A stretch of 64,000 nt of DNA from Acidobacteriota bacterium. Its GTDB lineage: Bacteria; Acidobacteriota; Blastocatellia; Pyrinomonadales; Pyrinomonadaceae. Positions 7,903 to 17,200 of this stretch are shown here, piece after piece. The stretch is taken from NCBI GenBank assembly GCA_016703965.1, contig JADJBB010000002.1, forward strand, positions 434,001-498,000, written 5' to 3'. The position numbers were made by a program, and so were the translations under genes. The stretch's first letter is position 1, and each line of letters opens with the position of its first letter. The notes under the pieces are model-generated. The model was not told the DNA's origin and searched no databases. It saw only the letters and a program-made list of their open reading frames with translations.

Positions 7903-9537
7903 ATGAATAAAAGATTTACTTTTTTTGCGATCATCCTGATAGTTATCGGAGCATTACTCGGCGGGCTCTTTGGCAGAATGCCTTCACGTTCGTCGGCTGA
8001 GGGAACAGTAACTAAGGAAACTCTCCTTGCGGACTACCGCGAGGCCGCTCGTCTCGTCGAAAGTGAATACGCCGGCAAGGTCGATTTCGAGAAGCTGAAC
8101 GACAGCTCTATCCAAGGCATGCTCTGGACGCTCGATCCGCACTCTTCGTACTTTACGGCTGAGGAATATCGCAAACTTACTGAAGATCAGGCCTCGCAGT
8201 TTTATGGCATCGGCGTTTCGATCCTACAGCATCGCGACGGCGTCTACGTGCAGTCGGTTATCCCGAATACGCCGGCGGATAAAGCAGGGCTCCGCTACGG
8301 CGACCGTTTCCTAACTGTTGGCGGCAAAGATGCGAAGGAATGGACGAGCGCCGAGGTTTCGAAAAACGTCCGCGGTGAACGCGGAACGATGGTAAAAGTT
8401 CAGATCGATAGAGTTGGAAATGCAAGCCCGCTTGATTTTGAGATCGTGCGCGGCGGTGTTCCCCTGCCGTCGGTCCGAAACGTCTTTATGCTGCCGGAAT
8501 CGATAGGCTATGTGGGATTGACCGGGGGTTTCCAACAGACAACTGCTGAGGAATTGTCGATGGCGATCGGCGATCTCAAGAAGCAGGGAATGAAGAGCCT
8601 GATCCTCGATCTTCGAGGTAATCCGGGTGGTATTTTGGAACAGGCGGTTGCTGTTGTCAGGAAGTTTGTTCCGGGCGGACAGGTCGTGGTCTCGGTCAAG
8701 GGTGCAAACGGGCAGGACGCTCGCGAACTGCGTTCGACCAGCGGGGGCAATGAGAACTTCCCTCTGGTTGTAATGATAAACGGCGGTTCGGCGTCGGCCT
8801 CAGAGATAGTTGCCGGAGCGATCCAGGATTATGCACGAGGACTGGTCGTCGGCAGTGACAGCTTTGGTAAAGGCCTCGTACAGCGAGTCTTCAGGCTGCC
8901 TTACGGCACCGGGCTGACACTTACTACGGCACGCTACTATACTCCGTTCGGCCGTTCGCTGCAGAGGGATTACTCCAACGGTTCGATCTACGATTACTAC
9001 ACGCACGGGGATGAACTGCCGGAGAATGCCGACCTTGACGTGAAGCCGAAACCAACCGGCAGCCCGGTGACGACGGCTAATGGAAGGGTGCTCTACGGCG
9101 GCCGCGGGATCGAGCCCGATATTGTCGCCGACGGCCAGAAATTCAGTCCGATCCGCGGACGCATCAATGAAGCAGCATTCTTTTTTGTACGGCAGCTCGT
9201 ATCCGGAAAGATCTCAGGGTTCGAGAATTTCAAAGTTGAAAAGCAAAGCTTCAAAGCCACGCTTCAGCCCAACGAATTCTCGGTCAGCGACCGGGTATTT
9301 GAGTCTTTCAGATCATTTGCGGCCGCCAACAAAGATAACGGTTTGACCGCTGAAAATATTCTCGGCCAAGCGGAATACGCCCGCCGTCGCCTCCGCGAGG
9401 AACTTGCGACCGCCAACTATTCCACCGAAGCCGGCGTTCAGGTTCTGCTCGAGGCCGATCCGCAGGTGCTGAAGGCAATCGAGACGATGCCGCAGGCCGC
9501 TAATATGGTGGCTACGTTCGCACAAAATTTTAGATAA
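7903..9537 (+). CDS. S41 family C-terminal processing peptidase
   Basis: 544-residue exported serine protease (CtpA/Prc family) that trims proteins from their C-termini. ATG 7903 is preferred over the in-frame TTG at 7879 because it gives a clean N-terminal membrane anchor (MNKRFTFFAIILIVIGALLG). A PDZ domain follows at about residues 95-175 (GIGVSILQHRDGVYVQSV, ADKAGLRYGDRFLTVGG). The catalytic Ser lies in GGSASASEIVAG (Ser298) and the Lys in SFGKGLVQ (Lys323), 25 residues apart as in E. coli Prc. A C-terminal helical extension of about 150 residues follows. It is divergent from the glycosyltransferase and probably acts in the periplasm. Confidence 0.95.
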   Translation: MNKRFTFFAIILIVIGALLGGLFGRMPSRSSAEGTVTKETLLADYREAARLVESEYAGKVDFEKLNDSSIQGMLWTLDPHSSYFTAEEYRKLTEDQASQFYGIGVSILQHRDGVYVQSVIPNTPADKAGLRYGDRFLTVGGKDAKEWTSAEVSKNVRGERGTMVKVQIDRVGNASPLDFEIVRGGVPLPSVRNVFMLPESIGYVGLTGGFQQTTAEELSMAIGDLKKQGMKSLILDLRGNPGGILEQAVAVVRKFVPGGQVVVSVKGANGQDARELRSTSGGNENFPLVVMINGGSASASEIVAGAIQDYARGLVVGSDSFGKGLVQRVFRLPYGTGLTLTTARYYTPFGRSLQRDYSNGSIYDYYTHGDELPENADLDVKPKPTGSPVTTANGRVLYGGRGIEPDIVADGQKFSPIRGRINEAAFFFVRQLVSGKISGFENFKVEKQSFKATLQPNEFSVSDRVFESFRSFAAANKDNGLTAENILGQAEYARRRLREELATANYSTEAGVQVLLEADPQVLKAIETMPQAANMVATFAQNFR

Positions 9538-9650
9538 TAAGTTGCAGAGCTAACTATTGTGGGCTGAATAGAGAAAGGCAAGCTCGCCGCCTTTTCGCAT
9601 TCTTCCGCGCGTAGAGTAAAATACTAGTTCGTTTTGAGTACTCATTTTCT

Positions 9651-10802
9651 ATGTATAAACAGATCGGGATCTTGACCGGCGGCGGTGACGCACCGGGCCT
9701 AAATGCAGTAATTCGAGCGGTCGTCCGAACGGCGATCGGCGAATACGGGATGAAATGTATCGGTATCGAGGATAGCTTCGAAGGCATTCTCGGCGATACA
9801 CATACAGTGCCGTTGACCACAAAAAGCGTGAGCGGCATTTTGCCCCGCGGCGGTACTATTCTGGGCACGCGTAACCGCGGCAGCTTTGTAAAAAATGTTA
9901 ACGGCGTTCCGGTTTATCCTGAAATGCCGATCGGCGAGGCGATCGCGAACCTGGACATTCTTGGGATCGAAGCCCTCATCGTTCTAGGCGGCGAGGGAAC
10001 GCTCGGTATTGCCGAACAGTTTCACAAGCGCGGGTTTCCCGTCATCGGCGTGCCAAAAACGATCGACAACGATCTCGCCGCAACCGAGTTTACATTCGGA
10101 TTCATGACGGCGATCGACATTGCGACCGAAGCTCTCGACCGGCTGCATACGACGGCGGCTTCACATGATCGCGTTATGATCCTGGAGGTTATGGGACGTA
10201 ACGCGGGCTGGATAGCTCTTACGGCGGGACTTGCCGGAAGTGCGGATATCATCTTGATCCCGGAGATCCCTTTCTGCTTCGACGCGATCGTTCGCAAGGT
10301 TCAGGCACGCGAGAAGTCGGGTTCGAGATTTACCAATATCGTTGTTGCCGAGGGCGCCGTCGAAGTTGGCAAGACCGAGATGTATCAGGATTCAGAAACG
10401 CGAAGGCTCGGCGGCGTTGGCGATTACCTGCGGCGGCATATCGAGACATTGACCGGCAAGGAATCGCGTTGTGTTGTTCTCGGCCACCTTCAGCGAGGCG
10501 GAAGCCCGAACGCGTTCGACAGAATGTTGGGAACGAATTTCGGTGCCTGCGCCGTTCGGGCACTCGCCAACGGCGAAACCGGCAAGATGGTTGCCCTTCA
10601 AGCCGGAACGATCATAACGGTTCCGCTTGACGAAGCCTGCACGAGTATTAAGACCGTGCCGATCGATGGACAGCTTGTTAGAACCGCACGCGATATTGGT
10701 ATCTCGTTTGCCGCGCCGAAGGAATCGAAACTTGCTGAAAACGGCAATTCAGTTCCTCGCGTTTCGGCGACCGCTCCGACGACCTATATCACCCACGATT
10801 AG
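9651..10802 (+). CDS. pfkA: 6-phosphofructokinase
   Basis: 383 residues; phosphorylates fructose 6-phosphate in glycolysis. Motifs: GGGDAPGLNAVIR (nucleotide loop), PRGGTILGTRNRG, LGGEGTLG, PKTIDND (catalytic Asp in TIDND) and MEVMGRNAGWIAL (seen as LEVMGRNAGWIAL), with LQRGGSPNAFDR near the C-terminus. In this family the residue after GG[DE] and the residue before TIDND decide donor choice: Gly/Gly for ATP, Asp/Lys for pyrophosphate. Here it is Gly (GGEG) with Lys (PKTIDND), a mixed type found in some ATP-using enzymes, so ATP is likely but not certain. greA follows after 8 bases. Confidence 0.95.
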   Translation: MYKQIGILTGGGDAPGLNAVIRAVVRTAIGEYGMKCIGIEDSFEGILGDTHTVPLTTKSVSGILPRGGTILGTRNRGSFVKNVNGVPVYPEMPIGEAIANLDILGIEALIVLGGEGTLGIAEQFHKRGFPVIGVPKTIDNDLAATEFTFGFMTAIDIATEALDRLHTTAASHDRVMILEVMGRNAGWIALTAGLAGSADIILIPEIPFCFDAIVRKVQAREKSGSRFTNIVVAEGAVEVGKTEMYQDSETRRLGGVGDYLRRHIETLTGKESRCVVLGHLQRGGSPNAFDRMLGTNFGACAVRALANGETGKMVALQAGTIITVPLDEACTSIKTVPIDGQLVRTARDIGISFAAPKESKLAENGNSVPRVSATAPTTYITHD

Positions 10803-10810
10803 AGATTTGT

Positions 10811-11278
10811 ATGGAAGATATTAAGAAAAAACTTCAGGCGGAATTAGACCTGCTTGAGCACGAATTACACTTTAAGCTCCCCAAAGATATTCAGCACGCA
10901 CGAGAATTCGGCGATCTAAAGGAAAATGCCGAGTATAAAGCTGCGAAAGAACGCCAGTCGATGGTACAGGCACGGATCAGCCAACTACATCAGCGAATGA
11001 TGGAGGTTGACTCGATCGATCTGTCCAAGATCCCGACGGACACCGCGGCCTACGGCTCGACCTTGGTTTTGTACGATCTTGAAAAAGAAGAAAAAGTTAC
11101 CTATAAGCTGGTCACCTCTGAAGAGAGTGCTCCCGAAAAAGGCCTGATCTCGACCGTCTCGCCGATCGGCCAGGCCCTCATGGGCAAAGAGGAAGGCGAC
11201 GAGGTCAAAGTAAAGACCCCGACCGGTTGGCGAAATTTTGAGATAACGCGGCTGAGGACGATACACGATAAGGATTAA
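10811..11278 (+). CDS. greA: Transcription elongation factor GreA
   Basis: 155 residues. Rescues backtracked RNA polymerase by stimulating transcript cleavage. The N-terminal coiled coil contains the acidic tip (AREFGDLKENAEYKAAKER), and the C-terminal FKBP-like domain has SPIGQALMGKEEGDEV, both diagnostic of GreA. It begins 8 bases after the phosphofructokinase stop and is probably translated from the same transcript. Confidence 0.96.
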   Translation: MEDIKKKLQAELDLLEHELHFKLPKDIQHAREFGDLKENAEYKAAKERQSMVQARISQLHQRMMEVDSIDLSKIPTDTAAYGSTLVLYDLEKEEKVTYKLVTSEESAPEKGLISTVSPIGQALMGKEEGDEVKVKTPTGWRNFEITRLRTIHDKD

Positions 11279-11280
11279 TC

Positions 11281-11330
11281 CAAAGTCCAAGTCCAAAGGC
11301 TTTGGACTTTAGACGTTTGGACGTTGGACC
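11281..11330. repeat. Palindromic repeat between greA and the phosphatidyltransferase gene
   Basis: 11289-11309 is a perfect 21-base palindrome (10-bp arms around one base). Partial copies of the same 8-base word lie on both sides at 11281-11288 and 11315-11330. It could end the greA transcript or be a small dispersed repeat; no T tract is present. Confidence 0.5.
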
Positions 11331-11337
11331 AACGAGA

Positions 11338-11985
11338 ATGTTTGGAGCGAGCATAGGACGAGGAGCAATGAGCATCATCAATGCGATGGTGCGGGCTCTC
11401 GCTTCGGCTGGCATTCCTCCGAACGTTCTGACCACGATCGGCGTAATAATCAATCTGGCGTGCGGCGTCCTGTTCGGATTCGGTGAATTCTTTTGGGCCG
11501 GCATCGTCTTGATCGTCGCGAATCTCTTTGACATGCTCGACGGCAATGTCGCGAGATTGACAGGGCGAGTAACGCGATACGGCGGGTTTCTTGATTCGAC
11601 GCTCGATCGGCTTTCGGATATGGGGGTCTTTGTCGGAATAATCATTTTTTATTCCCGCAACACGCCGGAACATTCGGTGCTCAACGTCGCGCTTGCCGGG
11701 ATCGGCATGGTTGCTTCAGTCTTGGTGAGTTATACCACGGCTCGGAGCGAGGGGCTGGGCGTAAAAGCCAACGTCGGTTTCCTTGCACGGCCGGAACGCG
11801 TTGTGTTGTTCATTATAGGAGCATTGTCGACGTGGGATTGGAACTCAACAGCATTTCTTGCGAATAGAATGCCGCAGGTATTGTGGGTTTTAGCTGTTGG
11901 TTCCATGTGGACGCTGATCCAGCGAATGATCTTTATCCGTCGCGAGTTGATGCTGATGGATAAGAACGAAAAAGAGAATAAATGA
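11338..11985 (+). CDS. CDP-alcohol phosphatidyltransferase family membrane enzyme
   Basis: 215-residue integral membrane enzyme. The signature DG-x2-AR-x8-G-x3-D-x3-D is complete (DMLDGNVARLTGRVTRYGGF, then LDSTLDRLSD), and about five to six membrane segments are predicted. The family moves a phosphatidyl group from CDP-diacylglycerol to an alcohol such as glycerol phosphate, serine or inositol phosphate. ATG 11338 is chosen; an in-frame TTG at 11302 falls inside the palindromic repeat. The stop overlaps the next gene by four bases (ATGA), so they are translationally coupled. The acceptor alcohol cannot be assigned. Confidence 0.88.
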   Translation: MFGASIGRGAMSIINAMVRALASAGIPPNVLTTIGVIINLACGVLFGFGEFFWAGIVLIVANLFDMLDGNVARLTGRVTRYGGFLDSTLDRLSDMGVFVGIIIFYSRNTPEHSVLNVALAGIGMVASVLVSYTTARSEGLGVKANVGFLARPERVVLFIIGALSTWDWNSTAFLANRMPQVLWVLAVGSMWTLIQRMIFIRRELMLMDKNEKENK

Positions 11986-12413
11986 GTTGGCTCACGCGGT
12001 TTTGGGAATCACTAACTCTCGAAGGTGTCCTCATCGGCGTCGTCCTCTTTCTTGTCTCGCTCGGCTTGAGCTTTGGAGCGATCGCTCTCGTGATGGTCAA
12101 GGTTCCGCCGCACTATTTTAGTTCGAGGCACGACCGCGATTTTCTCCCCAACAGCCCATGGCTCGTGCGTTGGGGAGCCGTCATCGCTAAGAACATCGCC
12201 GGCGTTTTTCTAATTTTACTAGGAATTGTTCTCTCGCTGCCGGGCGTTCCCGGACAGGGGATCTTAACTATACTGCTTGGCGTGATCTTTCTCGACATTC
12301 CGGGAAAAAGGCCGATCGAGGCGCGTATCATTAAACGTCCCGCGGTTCTCTCAGCAATAAATAGACTCAGAGCGAAGTACAACAAATCGCCGCTCGAGCT
12401 GGATGAAGATTAA
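11982..12413 (+). CDS. Small membrane protein with PGPGW-like motif
   Basis: 143 residues, two or three membrane segments (about 17-40 and 65-95). The motif LPGVPGQGILTILLGVIFL followed by basic IIKRP resembles the putative transmembrane PGPGW family, whose function is not known. It overlaps the upstream phosphatidyltransferase by four bases and the next gene by one (TAATG), marking a tight operon that suggests a role at the membrane or in lipid metabolism. Confidence 0.7.
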   Translation: MSWLTRFWESLTLEGVLIGVVLFLVSLGLSFGAIALVMVKVPPHYFSSRHDRDFLPNSPWLVRWGAVIAKNIAGVFLILLGIVLSLPGVPGQGILTILLGVIFLDIPGKRPIEARIIKRPAVLSAINRLRAKYNKSPLELDED

Positions 12414-12700
12414 TGGGAATAATCGACAAACTCCTGCGACGAAAGAAGCCCGATCCGGATGCACGCCGCCGGATGCTGCTCGCCACTGGACGCATTACCG
12501 ACGGCGTTATCATCGACAGCCAGATCGAGCCGTCCGGTGAGGAACTCATCTATTACACATACACGCTGAACGGCGTCGATTTTGAATCGTCAGACATTCT
12601 TACAGCGGAGCAACGACGCGATCCGATCAGATATGCTCCGGGAGCGAGAGTCGGAATCCGTTACGATCCGAGGAATCAAGGCAATTCGGTTGTGGAGTAA
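12413..12700 (+). CDS. Small hypothetical protein, last gene of the phosphatidyltransferase operon
   Basis: 95 residues, soluble, starting inside the stop codon of the preceding gene. A basic start (IIDKLLRRKKPDPDARRR) leads into a small beta domain (TGRITDGVIIDSQ, YYTYTLNGVDFESSD, GARVGIRYDP). The pattern of a modified residue loop, YxYxVNG and YDPxNP resembles DUF3592-like domains. That is an impression, not a firm match. No catalytic motif is visible. Confidence 0.65.
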   Translation: MGIIDKLLRRKKPDPDARRRMLLATGRITDGVIIDSQIEPSGEELIYYTYTLNGVDFESSDILTAEQRRDPIRYAPGARVGIRYDPRNQGNSVVE

Positions 12701-12768
12701 ATTCGGAGAACGAGTTTTAGCTAATAGCTTCCAGCTATCAGCTATTTTGAGAGCAATAATAGCCATCG

Positions 12769-14283
12769 ATGTTTAAGAAAATACTCATTTCGAACCGAGG
12801 AGAGATCGCCTGCCGTGTGATCAGGGCGTGCCGTGAGATGAAGATCGCGACGGTCGCGGTTTATTCAGATGCGGATAAAGATGCTTTGCATGTGCGGATG
12901 GCGGATGAAGCTTTTCATATCGGGCCGCCGCCTTCGGCTGAGAGTTATTTGCGGTGGGAGAAGATAATTGACGTTGCCGTGAAGAACGGCGTCGAGGCGA
13001 TACATCCGGGCTATGGATTCTTATCAGAGAATGCTGATTTTGTTCGAGAGGTGACGAAGGCCGGGATCACATTCATTGGCCCCCCGCCCGAAGCTATGGA
13101 AGGGCTGGGCGGGAAGATGTCCGCACGAAAGATCGCGATCGACGCCGGTGTGCCGATCGTTCCCGGCACGACCGAGCCGCTCGCGTCGTTTGAAGAAGCG
13201 AAAGTTACTGCTGCCGAGATCGGTTATCCAGTCATGCTCAAGGCTTCTGCCGGCGGCGGCGGGAAGGGAATGCGGCTGGTATTCGAAGAATCGGAACTAA
13301 AATCCGCACTCGAAAATGCTCAGGCCGAGGCTCTCGCCGGATTTGGTGATGCTGAGGTTTATGTTGAAAAAGCTGTCGTTCGACCGCGGCATATTGAGAT
13401 CCAGGTTTTTTCGGATACGCACGGAAATCACGTCTATTTGGGCGAACGAGAGTGTTCGATCCAGAGACGGCACCAAAAAGTGATCGAGGAAGCCCCGTCG
13501 CCGATCAATTCCGCCGAATTGCGAAAAGCAATGGGCGAATGTGCAGTTAAGGTCGCCAAGGCGGTTGATTACGTCGGAGCCGGAACAGTCGAATTCCTTG
13601 TTTCCGATCTCGACCGCTCATTCTATTTCCTCGAAATGAACACGCGTCTTCAGGTCGAACACCCTGTGACGGAACTCGTAACTGGAATCGATCTCGTTCG
13701 CGAACAGATCAACGTCGCGTGGGGCGAAAAGCTTTCGTTCACGCAGGAAGACATTCAGATCAACGGCCACGCGATCGAATGTCGTGTCTATGCGGAAGAT
13801 CCGGACAGCAACTTCATGCCTTCGCCGGGCAGAATAACGCGTCTGAGACTGCCTCAGGGGCCTGGAGTTCGTGATGATGGTGGCGTTTATGATGGCGCCG
13901 AGGTTTCGATCTATTACGACCCGATGATCTCGAAGCTCGCGGTTCACGGCCGCGACCGAGCCGAAGCCATCGATAGAATGCGGCGGGCTCTAATGGAATA
14001 CGAGGTCGGCGGGATAAAGACGACGCTGCCGTTCTTTCGCGATGTGATGGACGATCATGAGTTCATCGACGGGAAGCTTGATACAGGATTCATTCCGAGG
14101 TTTTTTGAACGGAACTCATCCGGCCAATCGAATGAAACTGAACGTGACATCGCGATCATCGCAGCCGCCTTGGCACATTCAAAACCACGGGCCGCCACCT
14201 CGCCTGCCGCGAACGCGGAAAACGGCCGGCCCGGTAAATGGGCTCTGGCGGGCAGACTCGCCCAACTGAACGCCCGCATTTGA
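12769..14283 (+). CDS. accC: Biotin carboxylase subunit of an acyl-CoA carboxylase
   Basis: 504 residues. Carboxylates biotin on its carrier protein using ATP and bicarbonate. Seen: the N-terminal MFKKILISNRGEIACRVIRA, the ATP-grasp glycine loop KASAGGGGKGMRLV, GERECSIQRRHQKVIEEAPS, EMNTRLQVEHPVTE (catalytic Glu/Arg) and the C-terminal biotin carboxylase domain (HAIECRVYAEDP). About 55 residues follow the normal end of bacterial AccC and finish in KWALAGRLAQLNARI, a tail more like that of acyl- or methylcrotonyl-CoA carboxylase alpha chains. No biotin-carrier or carboxyltransferase gene is adjacent, so the substrate is open. A tiny Lsm-like gene follows after 12 bases. Confidence 0.93.
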   Translation: MFKKILISNRGEIACRVIRACREMKIATVAVYSDADKDALHVRMADEAFHIGPPPSAESYLRWEKIIDVAVKNGVEAIHPGYGFLSENADFVREVTKAGITFIGPPPEAMEGLGGKMSARKIAIDAGVPIVPGTTEPLASFEEAKVTAAEIGYPVMLKASAGGGGKGMRLVFEESELKSALENAQAEALAGFGDAEVYVEKAVVRPRHIEIQVFSDTHGNHVYLGERECSIQRRHQKVIEEAPSPINSAELRKAMGECAVKVAKAVDYVGAGTVEFLVSDLDRSFYFLEMNTRLQVEHPVTELVTGIDLVREQINVAWGEKLSFTQEDIQINGHAIECRVYAEDPDSNFMPSPGRITRLRLPQGPGVRDDGGVYDGAEVSIYYDPMISKLAVHGRDRAEAIDRMRRALMEYEVGGIKTTLPFFRDVMDDHEFIDGKLDTGFIPRFFERNSSGQSNETERDIAIIAAALAHSKPRAATSPAANAENGRPGKWALAGRLAQLNARI

Positions 14284-14295
14284 TAATATTAAGAT

Positions 14296-14505
14296 ATGGA
14301 AGAACTCTTGAAGCAGCTGATGGGAAAGAAGATCGACGTGACGTGCGGTTCGAACGCGGCGTTTCGCGGCGACGTAATTGATGTAAAAGGCGGCGTACTC
14401 TACCTCCGCGACGAAGACGACAAGGTCGCATACGTTTCCGTTGACATGATCGCAGTCGTTTACGAGATCAAAGACCAACACACCCGTCCCGGGTTTATCA
14501 GCTAG
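14296..14505 (+). CDS. Small Sm/Hfq-like beta-barrel protein (MM0924-like)
   Basis: 69 residues. The pattern (MGKKIDVTCGSNAAFRGDVI, then DVKGGVLYLRD and VAYVSVDMIAVVYEI) is that of a small Sm-like beta barrel, similar to the MM0924 group. Family assignment is from pattern memory and tentative. It starts 12 bases after accC, so it probably shares its transcript. The function is unknown. Confidence 0.6.
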   Translation: MEELLKQLMGKKIDVTCGSNAAFRGDVIDVKGGVLYLRDEDDKVAYVSVDMIAVVYEIKDQHTRPGFIS

Positions 14506-15000
14506 AGATCAGCAATAACCAAATAATTGAGAGGCGGTCGTATAAGGTAGCCTCCTGAATAAAACCGGTATTAAGGGGCCGTAGCTGTTATTTGTCCTGC
14601 TTTCTGAATCGGAATGTCCGGGCGGAAACGGTCAATGGCCTCTCGGCATTGGTGCACTTGTCTTGTGCCAGCACCACTGCGAACGGCTTTTTAGGAAAGG
14701 GCTAGCGTGGATATTTCCCGGCAAATGATGGGAATTCTCCGCATAAGTTCCGGAAATACTCGCTCATATACGCCTCCGCAACTGCTGTTTAGGGAATTGG
14801 TGCCGCGTGTCAACACCTGAACGCGTGTCAGACCGCCATCTTAGCGAACAATATGAAGAATTAGGTGTTTCAGCAAAAGATCTCTTTCCGAACTGGCACC
14901 AATTTTGCGTCGATAGTGAATAGGAACGATGTCGGTAGCTATGAATTTCATTACGGTATAGAGTCAGGTTCCTCGCTCGCTTCATGATCGACGGATCTTT
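14506..15000. other. 495-base gap with possible coding remnant
   Basis: No intact gene. Two short protein-like frames touch: ATG 14725 to TGA 14820 (32 residues, contains YTPPQLLFRELVPR) and an overlapping frame from GTG 14807 to TAG 14923 (contains HLSEQYEELGVSAKDLFPNW). They could be pieces of one frameshifted gene. A 10-bp inverted repeat links 14795-14804 with 14895-14904. The base composition is more A+T-rich from here into the next gene. Confidence 0.3.
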
Positions 15001-17112
15001 ATGAATTCAGTATTTCCAGCAATTCTATTTATGATCGCTCTCTTTGCACCGACCGTCCTCGGGCAGGTGACTCCAGATCAAAATGAGCTGCTGCAAAAAA
15101 TGTACAAAAAAGATATCGAAATGGTCAGGGCCAGAAGAGCTCTTCAAATTCACGAACTTAGACGTAATGTTCAGAATTCCAAGGAAGCATTGGAATCGAA
15201 AAAGACAACTCAGGTACTTGAGGAGGGCGAGCGATTTATCGACCAGGCGTTTCAGCAGATCATGGATCTAGATCCACACGATCAAAGCCTAACGATCTTG
15301 AAGTCACAGTATGAAGGCAATTTTAGAAATAACATTCGATCCGTACAAATAAAAGAGCTTTCTAAGATGGATGGCCGGGAGGTTATGATCGATTCGATCG
15401 GAGTTGAAACGAACTTCATTAGATTAAAAAACCTATTGGCTGGAGGCGAACAATTTGAAGGCAGGTACATCACTGCCAGAGTCGTTTGTGATGGTGAATA
15501 CAGGATCAAGACGGGACTGATCTTTCGTTCAAAAAAGGCAGATCAAGTCACGGAATTTAGATTAGAAAAGGGTGACAAGAAGTTTGCTGAACTTGCCATG
15601 TCGCCGGCGAAAGAAAAATGTTCGGTAAATGTTGAAAACCGAACCGGGGAAAGGGCCACTTTTCGTTTTGTAAATGAAGATCAGGTCCTGAACGATGATC
15701 TGAGATCGATGTCAAGGTCATTTGAAGTGTGCGGCCTGCCAGAATATTCCGGATCAGACACGAGCAAACGATTCTTCTTAACAGATACACTCAATTCATT
15801 TTCATGCCCGCAGAAAATGGAGAACTTTAGAACTCTGGAGGAACCACTTGATGGCCTCCAGGAAAAGGCAAGGGCACTTTTAGGTCTTGAACTTCCGGCT
15901 GAGATGATCGAAAAACGGGATCCCTATTTCCCACTTGATTTCTCACGGGCTCCCAAGCTCGACGCCATCTATATTTCTTATCTTGTTTTTAGATTGGATT
16001 ACTACGGAGCAGTCATTGAAAGGCTCATTCGCTATCACGCCGGAAGGGGAACTCAAATTAGGATCGTTGTCGCGGATGTGGTCACCCTCGATAAAGATAG
16101 AAAGTCATTGGACGAACTGCAGTTTGATTTTCCCAAAAATGTATCCGTGAAATATGCACGTGTGGATGGTGCCGCGATAAAGAGCTTTCCTGATTGGGTC
16201 AATCAGTTTCACCGTGCGATCCATATGAAAACCTTTATTACTTATTCAAAAAGTGATCCAGAGTCCAATATGGCGGTGATCGGTGGGAGAAATATTCACG
16301 ATGGTTTTATCTTTAAGACGGCATCTAACCTTGCTAGTTTTCCAGGCCTGGTGCAGTACGGGAAAGGGAAAGGAGCAGACGAGTCCTTCTGTCGCTGGAC
16401 CGATTTTGAACTATCAATCAGAGATCAAGCTGTTGTCAAGACGCTGATCGGACAGTTTCACACCGTTTTTGACAATGATAATGATGAGCAGCTTTTTAGA
16501 AATTATTCGATCAATCTAAAAAACGGGAAAGTAGTAGGTGACGAGTTTTTCACAAGCGACAAGCCAATGGTAAGGCACTTTATCTCTGTGCCTTATCGAG
16601 ACGGCCAGGAACTTGAGAATTATGTTGCTGGATTGATCGACTCTGCTCAGAAAGAAATTGTTATCTCAACCCCATATTTTAATCTAACTAAGAAATTGAC
16701 CCAGTCGTTTTCGAACGCAGTCAAAAGAGGTGTGCACGTCCGTCTCGTCACAAGAATTAATCTCGAAGGTGATACAGCCGCATGGGTACTGCTGGAAGCG
16801 GTCAACAAAAAGGCCATCAATAGGTTTTATAAGCAATTTGAAATTTATGAGTTTAGTAGTCCGGCCGACATTTTACATTCAAAGATCATTCTTGTTGATG
16901 GAAAGCTGTCATCGATAGGCTCAGTGAACCTAAACCAAAGAAGCTTCAAACATGATATTGAAAACGTTATGTTGGTTTACTCACCAGAATTTAATCAAAA
17001 AATGATGAAAATTATGGACGGGTATATGAAAACGACCAGAAAGGTAGAAGCCCCGGTCAAAGAAAGCCTTATTCCAAAGATCATCGTTCATATATTTCGG
17101 TCTGTTCTGTAG
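15001..17112 (+). CDS. Secreted phospholipase D-like (HKD family) protein
   Basis: 703 residues with a cleavable signal peptide (MNSVFPAILFMIALFAPTVLGQ). After a helical N-terminal region (about 20-130) and an unrecognised middle part come two PLD half-sites. The second is canonical: LHSKIILVDGKLSSIGSVNLN. The first (HMKTFITYSKSDPESNMAVI, then GGRNI) keeps His and Lys but has a longer gap to the Asp. The order resembles cardiolipin synthases and bacterial PLD proteins that form a phosphohistidine and cut or transfer phosphodiesters. The gene is clearly richer in A+T-ending codons than its neighbours and is alone between gaps, suggesting acquisition. Substrate unknown. Confidence 0.85.
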   Translation: MNSVFPAILFMIALFAPTVLGQVTPDQNELLQKMYKKDIEMVRARRALQIHELRRNVQNSKEALESKKTTQVLEEGERFIDQAFQQIMDLDPHDQSLTILKSQYEGNFRNNIRSVQIKELSKMDGREVMIDSIGVETNFIRLKNLLAGGEQFEGRYITARVVCDGEYRIKTGLIFRSKKADQVTEFRLEKGDKKFAELAMSPAKEKCSVNVENRTGERATFRFVNEDQVLNDDLRSMSRSFEVCGLPEYSGSDTSKRFFLTDTLNSFSCPQKMENFRTLEEPLDGLQEKARALLGLELPAEMIEKRDPYFPLDFSRAPKLDAIYISYLVFRLDYYGAVIERLIRYHAGRGTQIRIVVADVVTLDKDRKSLDELQFDFPKNVSVKYARVDGAAIKSFPDWVNQFHRAIHMKTFITYSKSDPESNMAVIGGRNIHDGFIFKTASNLASFPGLVQYGKGKGADESFCRWTDFELSIRDQAVVKTLIGQFHTVFDNDNDEQLFRNYSINLKNGKVVGDEFFTSDKPMVRHFISVPYRDGQELENYVAGLIDSAQKEIVISTPYFNLTKKLTQSFSNAVKRGVHVRLVTRINLEGDTAAWVLLEAVNKKAINRFYKQFEIYEFSSPADILHSKIILVDGKLSSIGSVNLNQRSFKHDIENVMLVYSPEFNQKMMKIMDGYMKTTRKVEAPVKESLIPKIIVHIFRSVL

Positions 17113-17200
17113 CCGAATATCGCGTCACGCCTGGCGGCATTTCTTAGATCGAATAAAACTACTCGCCCTTTTTCGATACGAATTTTCTTCTGCTTAAAAC

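Noticed and set aside
11302..11337. TTG at 11302 as start of the phosphatidyltransferase
   Set aside because: It lies inside a palindromic repeat; ATG 11338 gives the normal family start.
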